The translations under genes were made by a program, and so were the position numbers. The notes under the pieces are model-generated. The model searched no databases and was not told the origin of the DNA. It saw nothing but the letters and a program-made list of their open reading frames with translations. Below, in pieces: positions 1 through 8,906 of a DNA stretch of 64,000 nucleotides (the stretch's first letter is position 1; each line of letters begins with the position of its first letter). Source of the stretch: Phenylobacterium sp. (lineage in GTDB: Bacteria; Pseudomonadota; Alphaproteobacteria; Caulobacterales; Caulobacteraceae); contig NZ_JAUXSP010000019.1 in assembly GCF_030679875.1 (NCBI RefSeq), forward strand, positions 1 to 64,000, given 5' to 3'.

Positions 1-1106
1 GCGACCCAGCCTCAGCCTTGTTGGAGGTCCTCGATCCCTCGCAGAACTCGACCTTCGCCGACCACTATCTGGAGGTCGACTACGACCTGTCGCCTGTGAT
101 GTTCGTCACCACGGCCAACTCGCTCAACATGCCCCAGCCCCAGCTGGATCGCATGGAGATCATCCGCATCCCCGGCTACACCGAGGACGAGAAGGTCGAG
201 ATCGCCAAGCGCCACGTCCTGCCCAAGCTGACCAAGGACCATGGGCTGACGCCTGAGGAGTTCGCGGTCTCCGAGGACACGATCCGCGAGCTGATCCGCT
301 ACTATACGCGGGAGGCCGGGGTCCGTTCGCTGGAGCGGGAACTGGGCAATCTGGCGCGCAAGACCGTTCGCGATCTCGCCCGGGAAAACGTCACCAGCAT
401 CACCATCGATCCGGAACGTCTGGCCAAGTACGCCGGGGTCCGTAAGTACCGGTATGGGGAGATGGACGCCGAGGATCAGGTCGGGATCATCACCGGCCTG
501 GCCTATACGGACTTTGGCGGCGACATCCTGACCATCGAGGCGGTCAAGATGCCGGGCAAGGGGCGCATGTCCATCACGGGCAACCTGAAGGACGTGATGA
601 AGGAGTCCATCGCGGCGGCCAATTCCTACGTCCGCAGCCGGGCCACCCAGTTCGGCATCGAACCCCCGGCCTTCGAGAAGACCGACGTTCACATCCACGT
701 GCCGGACGGCGCCACCCCCAAGGATGGTCCCAGCGCCGGCGCCGCCATGGCGACCGCCATCGTCTCGGTCCTGACCGGCATACCGATCCGCAAGGATATC
801 GCCATGACCGGCGAGGTCACCCTGCGTGGCCGGGTGACGGCCATTGGCGGCCTGAAGGAAAAGCTGCTCGCGGCCCTGCGTTCGGGGGTCAAGACCGTGC
901 TGATCCCGCAGGAGAACGAAAAAGACCTGGCGGACATTCCGGCCAAGGTGAAGGAGGCCCTGGAGATCATCCCGGTGAACACCATGGATGAGGTCTTGGT
1001 CCGCGCCCTGACCCGGATGCCGGACCCGATCGAGTGGACCGAGCCTCCGACCAAGGGGCCGGTCGCCGGCGACGATGGCGAAGCTGAGGCGATCATGACC
1101 CACTAG
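1..1106 (+). CDS. lon: ATP-dependent protease La (Lon), C-terminal part, 5' end outside window
   Basis: Cytoplasmic AAA+ serine protease that degrades misfolded and regulatory proteins. The reading frame is already open at base 3 (DPASALLEVLDP, end of the AAA+ module), so the TTG at 18 in the ORF track is not a start. About 368 residues are visible: the end of the ATPase domain, the alpha-helical lid and the proteolytic domain. The Ser-Lys dyad is present: the Ser lies in KDGPSAGAAMA and the Lys in GGLKEKLLAALRSG. It ends in the usual short acidic/hydrophilic tail. A strong terminator follows, so it is transcribed separately from hupB. Confidence 0.97.
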   Translation, partial: DPASALLEVLDPSQNSTFADHYLEVDYDLSPVMFVTTANSLNMPQPQLDRMEIIRIPGYTEDEKVEIAKRHVLPKLTKDHGLTPEEFAVSEDTIRELIRYYTREAGVRSLERELGNLARKTVRDLARENVTSITIDPERLAKYAGVRKYRYGEMDAEDQVGIITGLAYTDFGGDILTIEAVKMPGKGRMSITGNLKDVMKESIAAANSYVRSRATQFGIEPPAFEKTDVHIHVPDGATPKDGPSAGAAMATAIVSVLTGIPIRKDIAMTGEVTLRGRVTAIGGLKEKLLAALRSGVKTVLIPQENEKDLADIPAKVKEALEIIPVNTMDEVLVRALTRMPDPIEWTEPPTKGPVAGDDGEAEAIMTH

Positions 1107-1135
1107 GGTCGGGGCGCTTCCATACCAGACCACAG

Positions 1136-1168
1136 GCGGCGCGGGCTCACCCCCGCGCCGCTTTGTTT
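1136..1168 (+). terminator. Rho-independent terminator of lon
   Basis: A perfect 10-bp GC stem (GCGGCGCGGG / CCCGCGCCGC) with a 6-nt loop is followed by TTTGTTT, 30 nt after the lon stop. The T tract runs into the -35 box of the hupB promoter. Confidence 0.85.
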
Positions 1169-1195
1169 GACGCGCCTGCTTTAGCCCGCATAATC
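1167..1195 (+). promoter_or_regulatory. Promoter of hupB (Caulobacter sigma-73 type)
   Basis: TTGACGC (1167-1173), a 14-nt spacer and GCATAATC (1188-1195) fit the Caulobacter housekeeping consensus TTGACGS-N10-14-GCTANAWC, with an exact -35. The predicted transcript start lies about 65 nt upstream of hupB. The -35 overlaps the lon terminator T tract. Confidence 0.7.
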
Positions 1196-1268
1196 CCTTG
1201 GCGCGAAGGCGTTCGCCGCTGCCGGTGCTTCGCGAAAAACAGAAAAAGGGCAGGGAGAGGAAACCACT

Positions 1269-1544
1269 ATGACCAAGGCTGAACTGGTTTCGGCGATGGC
1301 CGACAAGGCGGGGATCACCAAGTCGCAGGCAAAGGACGCCCTGGAAGCGTTTGTCGATTCCGTCACCGGGTCGCTCAAGGGTGGCCAGGAGGTGCGTCTC
1401 GTCGGCTTCGGCAGTTTTGTGCCGGTGAGCCGAGCCGCAGGCGTCGCGCGCAATCCGCGCACCGGCGAGAGCGTGAACCGCCCGGCCTCGCAGACCGCGC
1501 GGTTCCGGATAGGTGAGGGCCTGAAGAACGCGCTCAATAGTTAG
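1269..1544 (+). CDS. hupB: Nucleoid-associated DNA-binding protein HU
   Basis: HU-family dimeric protein that bends and compacts DNA. It is 91 residues, the normal family length. The helical N-terminus (MTKAELVSAMADKAG) is followed by the beta arm with the conserved DNA-contact segment (ARNPRTGE) and the C-terminal helix (ARFRIGEGLKNAL). The ATG start has a good ribosome site (GGGAGAGG) 8 nt upstream. It is a single-gene unit with its own promoter and terminator, next to lon as in many proteobacteria. The symbol hupB rather than hupA rests on the lon linkage. Confidence 0.95.
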   Translation: MTKAELVSAMADKAGITKSQAKDALEAFVDSVTGSLKGGQEVRLVGFGSFVPVSRAAGVARNPRTGESVNRPASQTARFRIGEGLKNALNS

Positions 1545-1567
1545 ACGATCGAGATACGCAGGATTTT

Positions 1568-1604
1568 AGAGGGGGCGGCCGCCACAGGTGACCGTCCCCT
1601 CTTT
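1568..1604 (+). terminator. Rho-independent terminator of hupB
   Basis: AGAGGGGGCGG pairs with CCGTCCCCTCT (11 bp with one G-U pair) and is followed by a short T run. It lies 23 nt after the hupB stop. Confidence 0.75.
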
Positions 1605-1663
1605 GCGTCATCGCCCAAAAGCGGCTCCGAATCTGCGCCAGGAGCAGGTATGAGTGCCGGCGA

Positions 1664-1740
1664 GGGCGGCTAGCTCAGTTGGTCAGAGCACCTGGTTTAC
1701 ACCCAGGGGGTCGGGGGTTCGAGCCCCTCGCCGCCCACCA
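1664..1740 (+). tRNA. tRNA-Val (anticodon TAC)
   Basis: A full cloverleaf of 77 nt with encoded CCA. The acceptor stem is GGGCGGC/GCCGCCC, the D arm GCTC..GAGC, the anticodon stem CCTGG/CCAGG with loop TTTACAC (anticodon TAC, reads GTA and related Val codons), and the T arm GGGGGTTCGAGCCCC. It sits 32 nt upstream of the aldo/keto reductase start. The ORF-track entry 1679-1864 is a translation of this tRNA. Confidence 0.97.
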
Positions 1741-1772
1741 TTGGTCCAAGGCCCAGCCTGACCGGAGGACGC

Positions 1773-2687
1773 ATGCGATACCGTCCCCTGGGCCGAACCG
1801 GGCTCACCGTCTCAGAGATCGGCTTCGGCTGCGCCAGCTATTGGGGCCTGCCCAGGTTCGATGAGGATGAGGCGGTGCGGCTGGTTCATCGCGCCCTCGA
1901 TCTGGGGATCACCCTGTTCGACACCGCGCCGGGCTACTCCCGGGGCGAGGCTGAGCCGCGATTGGGCCGCGCCCTGAAGGGGCGGGTGACCAATGGTCTC
2001 GTGATCGCCACCAAGGTCGGCACCTTCCATGCCGGCGGGGGCCGCACAGGGAGGGACTTCTCGCCCGCCGCCATCACCCCCAGCGTCGAGGCGAGCCTGA
2101 AGCGACTGGGGGTCGAGCACCTCCAGCTGGTTCAACTGCATGGCCCGGCGGTCCCTGAGCTGAATGATGATCTGTTCGCCGTGCTGGAGCGTCTGCGAGA
2201 TCGGGGTCTGGTGACGGCCTTCGGGGCCAACAGCTTCGATCCCGCCGTGATCGCCGCCATCATCGCCGCGCCCAGCCTCGATGTGGTGATGCTGGACTAC
2301 AACGTTCTGAGGCCAGAGCGCCGAACGCTCATCGATGCGGCTGTGGCGCAGGGCAAGGGGGTGCTGGCGGGCATGCCTTTGGCCATGGGGCATGTGGACG
2401 GCCAGATCCGAAAGGTGAGGGGCCTGCGCGATCTCTGGTACGCGGCCCGCGCCCTGAAGAACCATCGGGAAGAGCTGTTGCTGGCCGAGCGGTTCGGCTT
2501 TCTGAGGCGTCTGGAGGGCATGAGCGCCGCCCAGGCGAGCCTTTCCTATGTGCTGGAGCATCCCGGCGTGTCGGCTGCGGTGACAGGCACCACCCGTCTG
2601 GCCCATCTGGAGGCCAATGTGGCGGCGTCCGGCATGGTGTTGCCGCCGGAGACGCGGACGCGCCTGCGCGCTGCTCAGGGGGTCTGA
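1773..2687 (+). CDS. Aldo/keto reductase family oxidoreductase
   Basis: NAD(P)H-dependent reductase of unknown substrate with a TIM-barrel fold, 304 residues. The catalytic tetrad of the family is visible: Asp50 and Tyr55 (LFDTAPGYS), Lys81 (IATKVGT) and His123 (LVQLHG). The ATG is preceded by CGGAGGA at good spacing. It resembles the L-galactose/L-fucose dehydrogenase-like branch (RPLGRTGLTVSEIGFG start), but the substrate cannot be read from sequence. It stands alone between two tRNA genes with no recognisable pathway partners. Confidence 0.9.
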   Translation: MRYRPLGRTGLTVSEIGFGCASYWGLPRFDEDEAVRLVHRALDLGITLFDTAPGYSRGEAEPRLGRALKGRVTNGLVIATKVGTFHAGGGRTGRDFSPAAITPSVEASLKRLGVEHLQLVQLHGPAVPELNDDLFAVLERLRDRGLVTAFGANSFDPAVIAAIIAAPSLDVVMLDYNVLRPERRTLIDAAVAQGKGVLAGMPLAMGHVDGQIRKVRGLRDLWYAARALKNHREELLLAERFGFLRRLEGMSAAQASLSYVLEHPGVSAAVTGTTRLAHLEANVAASGMVLPPETRTRLRAAQGV

Positions 2688-2937
2688 GGCTTCGTCCTCT
2701 GGCGAGCCTTATATTGGCGCTCGGCGTCCCGACCTATGACGATGGAGCCGATACCGCGCCGCGGCGCCGGATCAGACCGTGATCGAGCTAATCACCCTGG
2801 CCGGAGGCGGCTTCCAGGCCACGATGCTGGCTTCGGCCAAGGCCGAACGGATCAAGCCCTTCGCCAAGCTCTTCGCCCGGCAGGAACGATGTCGTCTGAG
2901 GAGAGGGGCCCGCGCCAGGTTTTCTCAAAGAAGACCA
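2688..2937. other. Intergenic stretch with an unassignable 56-codon reading frame
   Basis: The 250 nt between the aldo/keto reductase and tRNA-Asp contain one amino-acid-like stretch, a GTG frame from 2779 to 2949 (VIELITLAGGGFQATMLASA...KPFAKLFARQ). It has no clear ribosome site and its 3' end runs into the opposite-strand tRNA-Asp. It may be the remains of a decayed gene or chance. I do not recognise it and do not call it as a gene. Confidence 0.3.
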
Positions 2938-3014
<77 letters not shown>

Positions 3015-3044
3015 ATATGGCGCTCGCGTCGCCGCGAGGGGCGT

Positions 3045-3073
3045 CTGATAGGTCCCGACCGGAATCGTGTCAA
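3045..3073 (-). promoter_or_regulatory. Promoter of tRNA-Asp
   Basis: Minus strand TTGACAC (3073-3067), a 14-nt spacer, then CCTATCAG (3052-3045); read in E. coli style this is TTGACA-N17-TATCAG. The predicted start is about 25 nt upstream of the tRNA. The -35 overlaps the stop codon of the AbgT-family gene. Confidence 0.6.
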
Positions 3074-4623
3074 CTGGGCACGAGCGATGATGTGGCCTGC
3101 GGCGGCGAATAATGCACGCCAGCCTGTGGACCGAGGGGCAACTCCAGCGCCGACCACAGCCCGACCAGGATCAATCCGGCGCTCATCATCGCCGCCGAGT
3201 AGGGCAGCATGGCGCTGATCAGGCCGCCGACGCCAAAGCCTGGCCGCCATCTTTGGCAGAATCCGAGGACCAGCGCGAAATAGGGCATGAGCGGCGAGGC
3301 CATGTTCACGCTGGAATCCCCCATCCGATAGGCGGCCGTGGTCATCTCGGGGCTCACCCCCAGCAGCATCAGCATGGGCACCAGGACCGGCGCCAGCGCG
3401 GCCCACTTGGCTGAGGCCGAGCCGATCAGCATGTCGAGGCCGGCGGTCAGGACAACGATCGCCATCAGCAACACCGGGATCGGCAGGCCGGAGGCTCGCA
3501 CGGCCTCCGCCCCATTGATGGCGATGATGACGCCCAGGTTTGACCAGGTGAACATGGCGATGAAGTGGGCGGCGGCGAAGGCGAGCACGATGTAGGGCGC
3601 CATGGCCGCCATCGAGTCCGAGGCCAGACGCACCACATCCTTGTCTGAACGAATCTGCCCGGTCAGCCGGCCATAGGTCAGGCCGCCGGCCAGGAAGAGG
3701 ATGAAGAACCCGGCGACCAGCGACCGGAAGAACGGGGTCCAACGGCCTGGGCCCTCCAGGCTGTCATCGACGAGGGGCGCACCGGGCGCCAGCGCGAGCG
3801 CGGCCCAGAGGACCATCACGCTCAGCACGGCGACTCCGGACCACCGCAAGGCGCGGCGCTCCTGCGTAGACAAGGGCGCGTCCTGTGGGGGCAGGTCTGC
3901 GGGGGGTGTCCAGGGACCCAGGCGAGGCTCAACCACATTGGCGGTCACCCACCAGGCGACGGGAATGAACACTACGGCGGCTGCGGCGGTGAAGTACCAG
4001 TTTCCCACCAGGTTGGCGGTCCAGGTCGGATCGATCAGCCGGGCGGCGGGTTCAGACAGGCCAAGAATCAGGGCGTCGAACTGACCGGGCAGGGGATTGC
4101 CGGCGAAGCTGCCCACCACGCCGGCGAAGGCCGCGGCGATTCCCGCCACGGGATGGCGGCCAACCGCAGCGAAGGCCGCGCCTGCCAGGGGCAGGAGGAT
4201 GACAAAGCCCGTATCGGCGGCGTGGTTGGCGATCAGGCCCAGAAAGATGACCACGGGGGTCACGAGCCTGTGGGGGGTGCGGCTCATCATGGCGCGAATC
4301 GCCGCTGAGAGCAGACCGACCCGCTCGGCGATTCCCGCCCCGAGCATGATCAAGAGGACGTAGCCGAGAGGGGCGAAGCCCGTGAGAGTCCTGGGCATCT
4401 CCACCAGCAGGGTGCGGATATTGTCCGGGGCGAGCAGGCTCTGGGCGCGGAGGAGCTGTCCATCCACTGGATTGATCGCGCTGACGCCGACCCAGGCGCA
4501 GAGGACGCTGGCGAGCACCAGGGCGCCAATGATCCAGGCGAAGATGAATACGGGATCGGGCAGGCGGTCGCCCAGGCGCTCAATGGCGTCGAGCGCCCGG
4601 TGAAGTATGGGTCTTGCGGTCAA
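3070..4623 (-). CDS. AbgT family transporter
   Basis: Inner-membrane protein of 517 residues with about a dozen hydrophobic segments, beginning with the family-typical N-terminus ([18 protein letters not shown]). Conserved AbgT/MtrF features include [17 protein letters not shown] and the paired hairpin region near [12 protein letters not shown]. Characterised relatives import p-aminobenzoyl-glutamate (AbgT) or export sulfonamides and folate fragments (MtrF, YdaH); which applies here cannot be read. The start is TTG with a strong ribosome site (GGAGGGG) just upstream. No abgA/abgB hydrolase genes lie nearby, which argues mildly against a p-aminobenzoyl-glutamate uptake operon. Divergent from the nuo operon. 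Confidence 0.9.
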   Translation of the reverse strand: MTARPILHRALDAIERLGDRLPDPVFIFAWIIGALVLASVLCAWVGVSAINPVDGQLLRAQSLLAPDNIRTLLVEMPRTLTGFAPLGYVLLIMLGAGIAERVGLLSAAIRAMMSRTPHRLVTPVVIFLGLIANHAADTGFVILLPLAGAAFAAVGRHPVAGIAAAFAGVVGSFAGNPLPGQFDALILGLSEPAARLIDPTWTANLVGNWYFTAAAAVVFIPVAWWVTANVVEPRLGPWTPPADLPPQDAPLSTQERRALRWSGVAVLSVMVLWAALALAPGAPLVDDSLEGPGRWTPFFRSLVAGFFILFLAGGLTYGRLTGQIRSDKDVVRLASDSMAAMAPYIVLAFAAAHFIAMFTWSNLGVIIAINGAEAVRASGLPIPVLLMAIVVLTAGLDMLIGSASAKWAALAPVLVPMLMLLGVSPEMTTAAYRMGDSSVNMASPLMPYFALVLGFCQRWRPGFGVGGLISAMLPYSAAMMSAGLILVGLWSALELPLGPQAGVHYSPPQATSSLVPS

Positions 4624-4816
4624 TTTCCCCTCCCCGCTGGACGATCAGCCTAGGCCGCAGGGGAGGTCGCGCAAACCGGCGTCGCAGCTCTTGCGAGGCA
4701 TTCGCAGAATAATCCCAACAATGCCCGGTTCTCAGGCGCGCCGCTCCACTCGCGACGTCTGGCCGCAGCCGCGGGAGGCGTGGCCATGGCGTATCTCTGT
4801 TGTCGGAATCCGCTGT

Positions 4817-4843
4817 TTGAACCCTGCGCATTGCTGGTCTAGA
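4817..4843 (+). promoter_or_regulatory. Possible promoter of the nuo operon
   Basis: TTGAAC (4817-4822) and GGTCTAGA (4836-4843) have roughly the spacing of Caulobacter sigma-73 promoters and lie about 30 nt upstream of nuoA. The match is moderate. The rest of the 247-nt gap (4624-4870) shows no other gene. Confidence 0.4.
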
Positions 4844-4870
4844 AGGGCCCGCGACTCCTTCGAGGACTCC

Positions 4871-5248
4871 ATGAACGCGTTCCTTCTGCAGTACCTGCCC
4901 ATCGTGATTTTCTTAGGGATCGCGGCGGTCCTGGGCCTGGCCTTCGTGCTGGCCGCGGCCGTTCTGGCGCCCAAGGCGCCCGACCCGGAAAAGCTCTCGA
5001 CCTACGAGTGCGGCTTCAACGCCTTTGACGATGCGCGGATGAAGTTCGACGTCCGCTTCTATCTGGTGTCGATCCTCTTCATCATCTTCGACCTGGAAGT
5101 CGCGTTCCTGTTCCCCTGGGCCGTCAGCCTGATGAACCTGCCCACCGAAGCCATGCAGTTCGCCTTCTGGTCGATGATGAGCTTCCTGGGCATCCTGACG
5201 GTGGGATTCATCTATGAATGGAAGAAGGGGGCCCTCGAATGGGAGTGA
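4871..5248 (+). CDS. nuoA: NADH-quinone oxidoreductase subunit A
   Basis: Membrane subunit of respiratory complex I, 125 residues with three transmembrane helices. The conserved loop with the quinone-site cysteine is visible (LSTYECGF), as is [25 protein letters not shown]. The ORF-track start at 4607 is an artefact of an open upstream frame; ATG 4871 gives the family length. First gene of a 14-subunit operon; it overlaps nuoB by 10 nt. Confidence 0.97.
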   Translation: MNAFLLQYLPIVIFLGIAAVLGLAFVLAAAVLAPKAPDPEKLSTYECGFNAFDDARMKFDVRFYLVSILFIIFDLEVAFLFPWAVSLMNLPTEAMQFAFWSMMSFLGILTVGFIYEWKKGALEWE

Positions 5249-5799
5249 TCGTTCCGGCCAATTCGGCCGCCCGGGCGACCGTCGAGGGCTATGATCCCAA
5301 GGTCCACGACCCCTTCTTCGATGGGGTCAACGATCAGCTGGCCGACAAGGGCTTCATCACCGCGGCCGCCGATGACCTGATCACCTGGGCGCGCACCGGC
5401 TCGCTCATGTGGATGACCTTCGGCCTGGCCTGCTGCGCGGTGGAAATGATGCAGGCCTCGATGCCGCGCTATGACCTGGAGCGCTACGGCTTTGCGCCGC
5501 GGGCCAGCCCGCGCCAGTCGGACGTGATGATCGTGGCCGGCACCCTGTGTAACAAGATGGCTCCAGCCCTGCGCAAGGTCTACGACCAGATGCCAGAGCC
5601 CCGCTACGTCATCTCCATGGGCTCCTGCGCCAATGGCGGCGGCTACTACTATTTCAGCTACTCCGTCGTTCGCGGCTGTGACCGGATTGTGCCGGTGGAC
5701 ATCTATGTCCCGGGTTGCCCGCCGACCGCCGAGGCGCTGGTCTACGGCGTGCTGCAGCTTCAGAAGAAGATCCGCCGCACCGGGACGATCGAGCGATGA
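5239..5799 (+). CDS. nuoB: NADH-quinone oxidoreductase subunit B
   Basis: Peripheral-arm subunit of 186 residues that carries cluster N2, the last iron-sulfur centre before quinone. The ligand motifs are present: the tandem cysteines in [26 protein letters not shown] and [14 protein letters not shown] 5239 is chosen over the track's 5218 because the family begins near MGVIVPANS and it leaves a short overlap with nuoA. Overlaps nuoC by ATGA. Confidence 0.97.
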   Translation: MGVIVPANSAARATVEGYDPKVHDPFFDGVNDQLADKGFITAAADDLITWARTGSLMWMTFGLACCAVEMMQASMPRYDLERYGFAPRASPRQSDVMIVAGTLCNKMAPALRKVYDQMPEPRYVISMGSCANGGGYYYFSYSVVRGCDRIVPVDIYVPGCPPTAEALVYGVLQLQKKIRRTGTIER

Positions 5800-6425
5800 G
5801 CTGGCCCGTTTCCGCCACCGACCTGCAGGTTCTCGGCCAGGCCATGGTCGCCAACAGCGCCGGGTCGCTGACCAGCGCTCAGGTGGCCTTTGATGAGCTC
5901 AGCCTGACGGCGCCGCTGCCGCGGATCGTCGAGGCTCTGACCTTCCTGCGCGACCATCCTGATTACAGGTTTGAGGTGTTGGTCGACCTGACCGCGGTGG
6001 ATTACCCCGAGCGCGAGAAGCGCTTCGAGGTGGTCTATCACCTGCTGTCGATGAGCAAGAACCTGCGCGTGCGGATCAAGCTGGTGACCGACGAGGATAC
6101 TCCGGTCCCCACCGCGACGCCGGCTTACCCTTGCGCCAACTGGTATGAGCGCGAGGCCTTCGACATGTACGGGGTCTTCTTCGAAGGCCATCCGGACCTG
6201 CGCCGCATCCTCACCGACTATGGCTTCCACGGCCACCCGCTGCGCAAGGACTTCCCCATGAGCGGCTATGTGGAGCTGCGCTATGACGACGAGCTCAAGC
6301 GCGTGGTCTATGAGCCGATCAAGATGACCGAGTGGCGCAACTGGGACTTCCTCAGCCCCTGGGAAGGCGCCGAGCGCGGCTTCGCCGCCCTTCCGGGCGA
6401 CGAAAAGGCGGAGCCCAAGGCATGA
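5796..6425 (+). CDS. nuoC: NADH-quinone oxidoreductase subunit C
   Basis: 30-kDa peripheral subunit of complex I, 209 residues. The family signature [26 protein letters not shown] is present in pieces near residues 110-140, as is [12 protein letters not shown]. The start ATG overlaps the nuoB stop (ATGA), giving translational coupling; the longer ORF-track version extends into nuoB. It is not fused to nuoD, unlike in E. coli. Confidence 0.97.
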   Translation: MSWPVSATDLQVLGQAMVANSAGSLTSAQVAFDELSLTAPLPRIVEALTFLRDHPDYRFEVLVDLTAVDYPEREKRFEVVYHLLSMSKNLRVRIKLVTDEDTPVPTATPAYPCANWYEREAFDMYGVFFEGHPDLRRILTDYGFHGHPLRKDFPMSGYVELRYDDELKRVVYEPIKMTEWRNWDFLSPWEGAERGFAALPGDEKAEPKA

Positions 6426-7657
6426 CCGGCGAAGTCGTCCCCGCCTCCGAGGCCCAGCTGGCCCACAGCCCCTCGACCGAAACCGAGATTCGTAAGTTCA
6501 CCATCAACTTCGGTCCCCAGCATCCGGCCGCGCACGGGGTGCTGCGCCTGATCCTGGAGCTGGACGGCGAAGTCGTCGAGCGGGTGGACCCCCATGTGGG
6601 CCTGCTTCATCGCGGCACCGAAAAGCTGATGGAGTACCGGCCCTATCAGCAGACGATCCCCTATTTCGATCGCCTGGACTATGTGGCCCCGATGAACCAG
6701 GAGCACGCCTATGTGCTCGCCATCGAGAAGTTGCTGGCCGTCGAGGTTCCCTATCGGGCGCAGCTGATCCGGGTGCTCTACTCGGAAATCGGCCGGATTC
6801 TGAACCACCTGCTCAACGTCACTACCCAGGCCATGGATGTCGGCGCGCTTACCCCGCCGCTCTGGGGTTTCGAAGAGCGCGAAAAGCTCATGGTCTTCTA
6901 TGAGCGGGCTTCGGGCGCGCGCCTGCACGCCAACTATTTCCGCGTCGGCGGCGTGCGTCAGGACCTCCCGCCGGCCCTGGTGGCCGACATCTCGTCTTGG
7001 TGCGACGCCTTCCCCAGGGCGCTCAAAGACATCGACAGCCTGATCACCGGCAACCGCATCTTTAAGCAGCGCAATGTCGATATCGGCGTGGTCAGCAAGC
7101 AGGAGGCTCTGGATTGGGGCTTTTCCGGCGTCATGGTTCGTGGCTCGGGCATCGCCTGGGACTTGCGCCGCAACCAGCCCTACGAGTGCTACAACGAGCT
7201 CGAATTCGACATTCCGCTTGGGGTGAACGGCGACTGCTACGACCGCTACCTCTGCCGGATGGAAGAGATGCGCCAGTCGGTCCGCATCATGAAGCAGTGC
7301 TGTGATCGCCTCGAAAAGACGCCAGGCCCGGTGCTGATCGAGGACAACAAGATCGGCGCGCCGCGGCGCGGCGAGATGAAGCGCTCGATGGAGGCGCTCA
7401 TCCATCACTTCAAGCTGTTCACCGAAGGCTACCGGACGCCGGCCGGCGAGGTCTATGCCTGCGTCGAAGCCCCGAAGGGCGAGTTCGGCGTCTTCCTGGT
7501 CTCGGACGGCTCCAACAAGCCCTACAAGTGCAAGATCCGCGCGCCGGGCTATCCCCACCTGCAGGCCATGGACTGGATCAACCGCGGCCACATGCTGGCT
7601 GACGTCTCGGCCATTCTCGGCTCGCTCGATATCGTGTTCGGGGAGATCGACCGATGA
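6422..7657 (+). CDS. nuoD: NADH-quinone oxidoreductase subunit D
   Basis: 49-kDa subunit of 411 residues that lines the quinone pocket with NuoB. The N-terminal signature [15 protein letters not shown], the pocket residues in [10 protein letters not shown] and the terminal [13 protein letters not shown] are seen. Related to the large subunit of NiFe hydrogenases, but without metal-ligand cysteines as expected. The ATG overlaps the nuoC stop; the 3' end overlaps the next, non-nuo gene by ATGA. Confidence 0.97.
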   Translation: MTGEVVPASEAQLAHSPSTETEIRKFTINFGPQHPAAHGVLRLILELDGEVVERVDPHVGLLHRGTEKLMEYRPYQQTIPYFDRLDYVAPMNQEHAYVLAIEKLLAVEVPYRAQLIRVLYSEIGRILNHLLNVTTQAMDVGALTPPLWGFEEREKLMVFYERASGARLHANYFRVGGVRQDLPPALVADISSWCDAFPRALKDIDSLITGNRIFKQRNVDIGVVSKQEALDWGFSGVMVRGSGIAWDLRRNQPYECYNELEFDIPLGVNGDCYDRYLCRMEEMRQSVRIMKQCCDRLEKTPGPVLIEDNKIGAPRRGEMKRSMEALIHHFKLFTEGYRTPAGEVYACVEAPKGEFGVFLVSDGSNKPYKCKIRAPGYPHLQAMDWINRGHMLADVSAILGSLDIVFGEIDR

Positions 7658-8004
7658 ATGCGACCGCAACGCCCACGCCGTCCGATCTCGCCCAGGGCCA
7701 GCTTGACGCCTACAACGCCCAGGACGTGGACGCCCTGTGCGGCTTCTTCGCCCAGGATCTGATCGTGGCCGACTTCAATGGCGCGGTGACCGTCGACGGG
7801 CTTGAGGCCTTTCGGGCCAGGCACGTGGCCCTGTTCGCCGAGCACCCGCAGAACCGCGCCGAACTCGCCCATCGCGTGGTGATCGGTGACCGGGTGATCG
7901 ACCACGAGCGCGTCTATCGCCAGCCTGGGCCAGTGAGCTTCGAAGTGGCGGCCATCTACACCATCGCCGGCGGCAAGATCGCCCGCATCGACTTCGTCAA
8001 GTGA
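7654..8004 (+). CDS. NTF2-like / SnoaL-like small protein inside the nuo operon
   Basis: Predicted cytoplasmic protein of 116 residues with the cone-shaped NTF2-like pattern: an N-terminal helix ([21 protein letters not shown]), a middle helix ([13 protein letters not shown]) and a C-terminal beta sheet ([20 protein letters not shown]). Such folds serve as small-molecule isomerases, ligand binders or hydrolase scaffolds, so a function cannot be read. It is translationally coupled to nuoD (ATGA) and is followed 7 nt later by nuoE, hence co-expressed with complex I. It is not a known complex I subunit in model bacteria. Confidence 0.85.
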   Translation: MNATATPTPSDLAQGQLDAYNAQDVDALCGFFAQDLIVADFNGAVTVDGLEAFRARHVALFAEHPQNRAELAHRVVIGDRVIDHERVYRQPGPVSFEVAAIYTIAGGKIARIDFVK

Positions 8005-8011
8005 GGGGCAA

Positions 8012-8695
8012 GTGAGCGTTCGTCGTCTTTCGCCCAATCAGCCTGCCAGTTTCGCCTTCCAGCCTGAGACGCTGGAGAAGGCCAAGTGGTGGATCGCCAA
8101 GTTCCCGCAAGGCCGCCAGCAGTCGGCGGTCATCCCGATCCTGTGGCTGATTCAGAAGCAGGACGGCTGGGTCAGCGAGCCAGCCATTCGCCTGGTGGCC
8201 GAGATGCTGGGCATGGCCCGCATCCGGGTGCTGGAGGTCGCGACCTTCTACACCATGTTCATGCTGGAGCCTGTGGGCAGCGTCGCCCTGGTCCAGGTCT
8301 GCGGCACCACGCCTTGCCAACTGCGCGGGTCCGAGAGCCTGATGGCGGTCTGCAAGCGCAAGATCGGCGCGAAGGATCACCTGTCGGCCGACGGCAAGTT
8401 CACCTGGCAGGAGGTGGAATGCCTCGGCGCCTGCGCCAACGCCCCCATGGCCGCCATCAACGACTATTACTACGAAGACCTGACGCCCGAGAGCTTCGAG
8501 GCGCTGCTGGACGATTTTGCGGCCGGCAAGGCGCCAGCGCCGGGCTCGGCTGTGAAACGCCAGGGTTCCGCGCCTGAGGGCGGGGCTCTGACCCTGTCTG
8601 ATCCGGCGCTCTATGACGGCTCAGCCGCCAAGCCGCTGAAGAAGATTCCGAATGCTGCGCCTAAGGCGACAGCCAAGGCGGAGCCGACGGCGTGA
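8012..8695 (+). CDS. nuoE: NADH-quinone oxidoreductase subunit E
   Basis: 24-kDa subunit of the NADH module with a thioredoxin-like [2Fe-2S] domain (cluster N1a). The four cysteines are in [11 protein letters not shown] and [10 protein letters not shown]. At 227 residues it is longer than E. coli NuoE (about 166). The extra length is a C-terminal Ala/Lys-rich tail after about residue 170, seen in other alphaproteobacteria. The start is GTG, preceded by GAGGGG. Confidence 0.95.
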   Translation: MSVRRLSPNQPASFAFQPETLEKAKWWIAKFPQGRQQSAVIPILWLIQKQDGWVSEPAIRLVAEMLGMARIRVLEVATFYTMFMLEPVGSVALVQVCGTTPCQLRGSESLMAVCKRKIGAKDHLSADGKFTWQEVECLGACANAPMAAINDYYYEDLTPESFEALLDDFAAGKAPAPGSAVKRQGSAPEGGALTLSDPALYDGSAAKPLKKIPNAAPKATAKAEPTA

Positions 8696-8901
8696 GCGCA
8701 GACGCAGGCATCAAGACGCGATTCATGCGCATGGCGGTGATCAACGGCGTTTGTGTGGCGATCGCCGTGGCCGCGGTGATCGGGGCGCTGATCTCAGGCC
8801 AGGACTGGCTGTTCGCCATCTTCGGCGTCGCTCTGGCTGCGGGGTTCGCGGCGCAGATCTGGTTCATCGCCGCCTTCCGGCGCGCGAAAGAAGGAGTTTG
8901 A
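8692..8901 (+). CDS. Small two-helix membrane protein inside the nuo operon
   Basis: 69 residues: a short charged N-terminus ([12 protein letters not shown]), two hydrophobic helices (about 15-35 and 40-60) and a basic C-terminus (FRRAKEGV). GTG start overlapping the nuoE stop (GTGA); nuoF starts 5 nt after its stop. Alphaproteobacterial nuo operons often carry a similar small gene here (annotated DUF5337 in Rhodobacter), but I cannot confirm membership by eye. Possibly a complex I assembly or accessory membrane factor; this is inference from position. Confidence 0.8.
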   Translation: MSADAGIKTRFMRMAVINGVCVAIAVAAVIGALISGQDWLFAIFGVALAAGFAAQIWFIAAFRRAKEGV

Positions 8902-8906
8902 GGGGC

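Noticed and set aside
1679-1864. 61-aa plus-strand ORF
   Set aside because: It translates tRNA-Val and the start of the aldo/keto reductase in another frame.
4607-4870. N-terminal extension of NuoA
   Set aside because: NuoA is about 120-125 residues in the family and the extension is Arg/Pro-rich with no membrane segment; it is open frame by chance.
4624-4870. A gene in the abgT-nuoA gap
   Set aside because: The only frames are antisense or out-of-frame shadows without a ribosome site.
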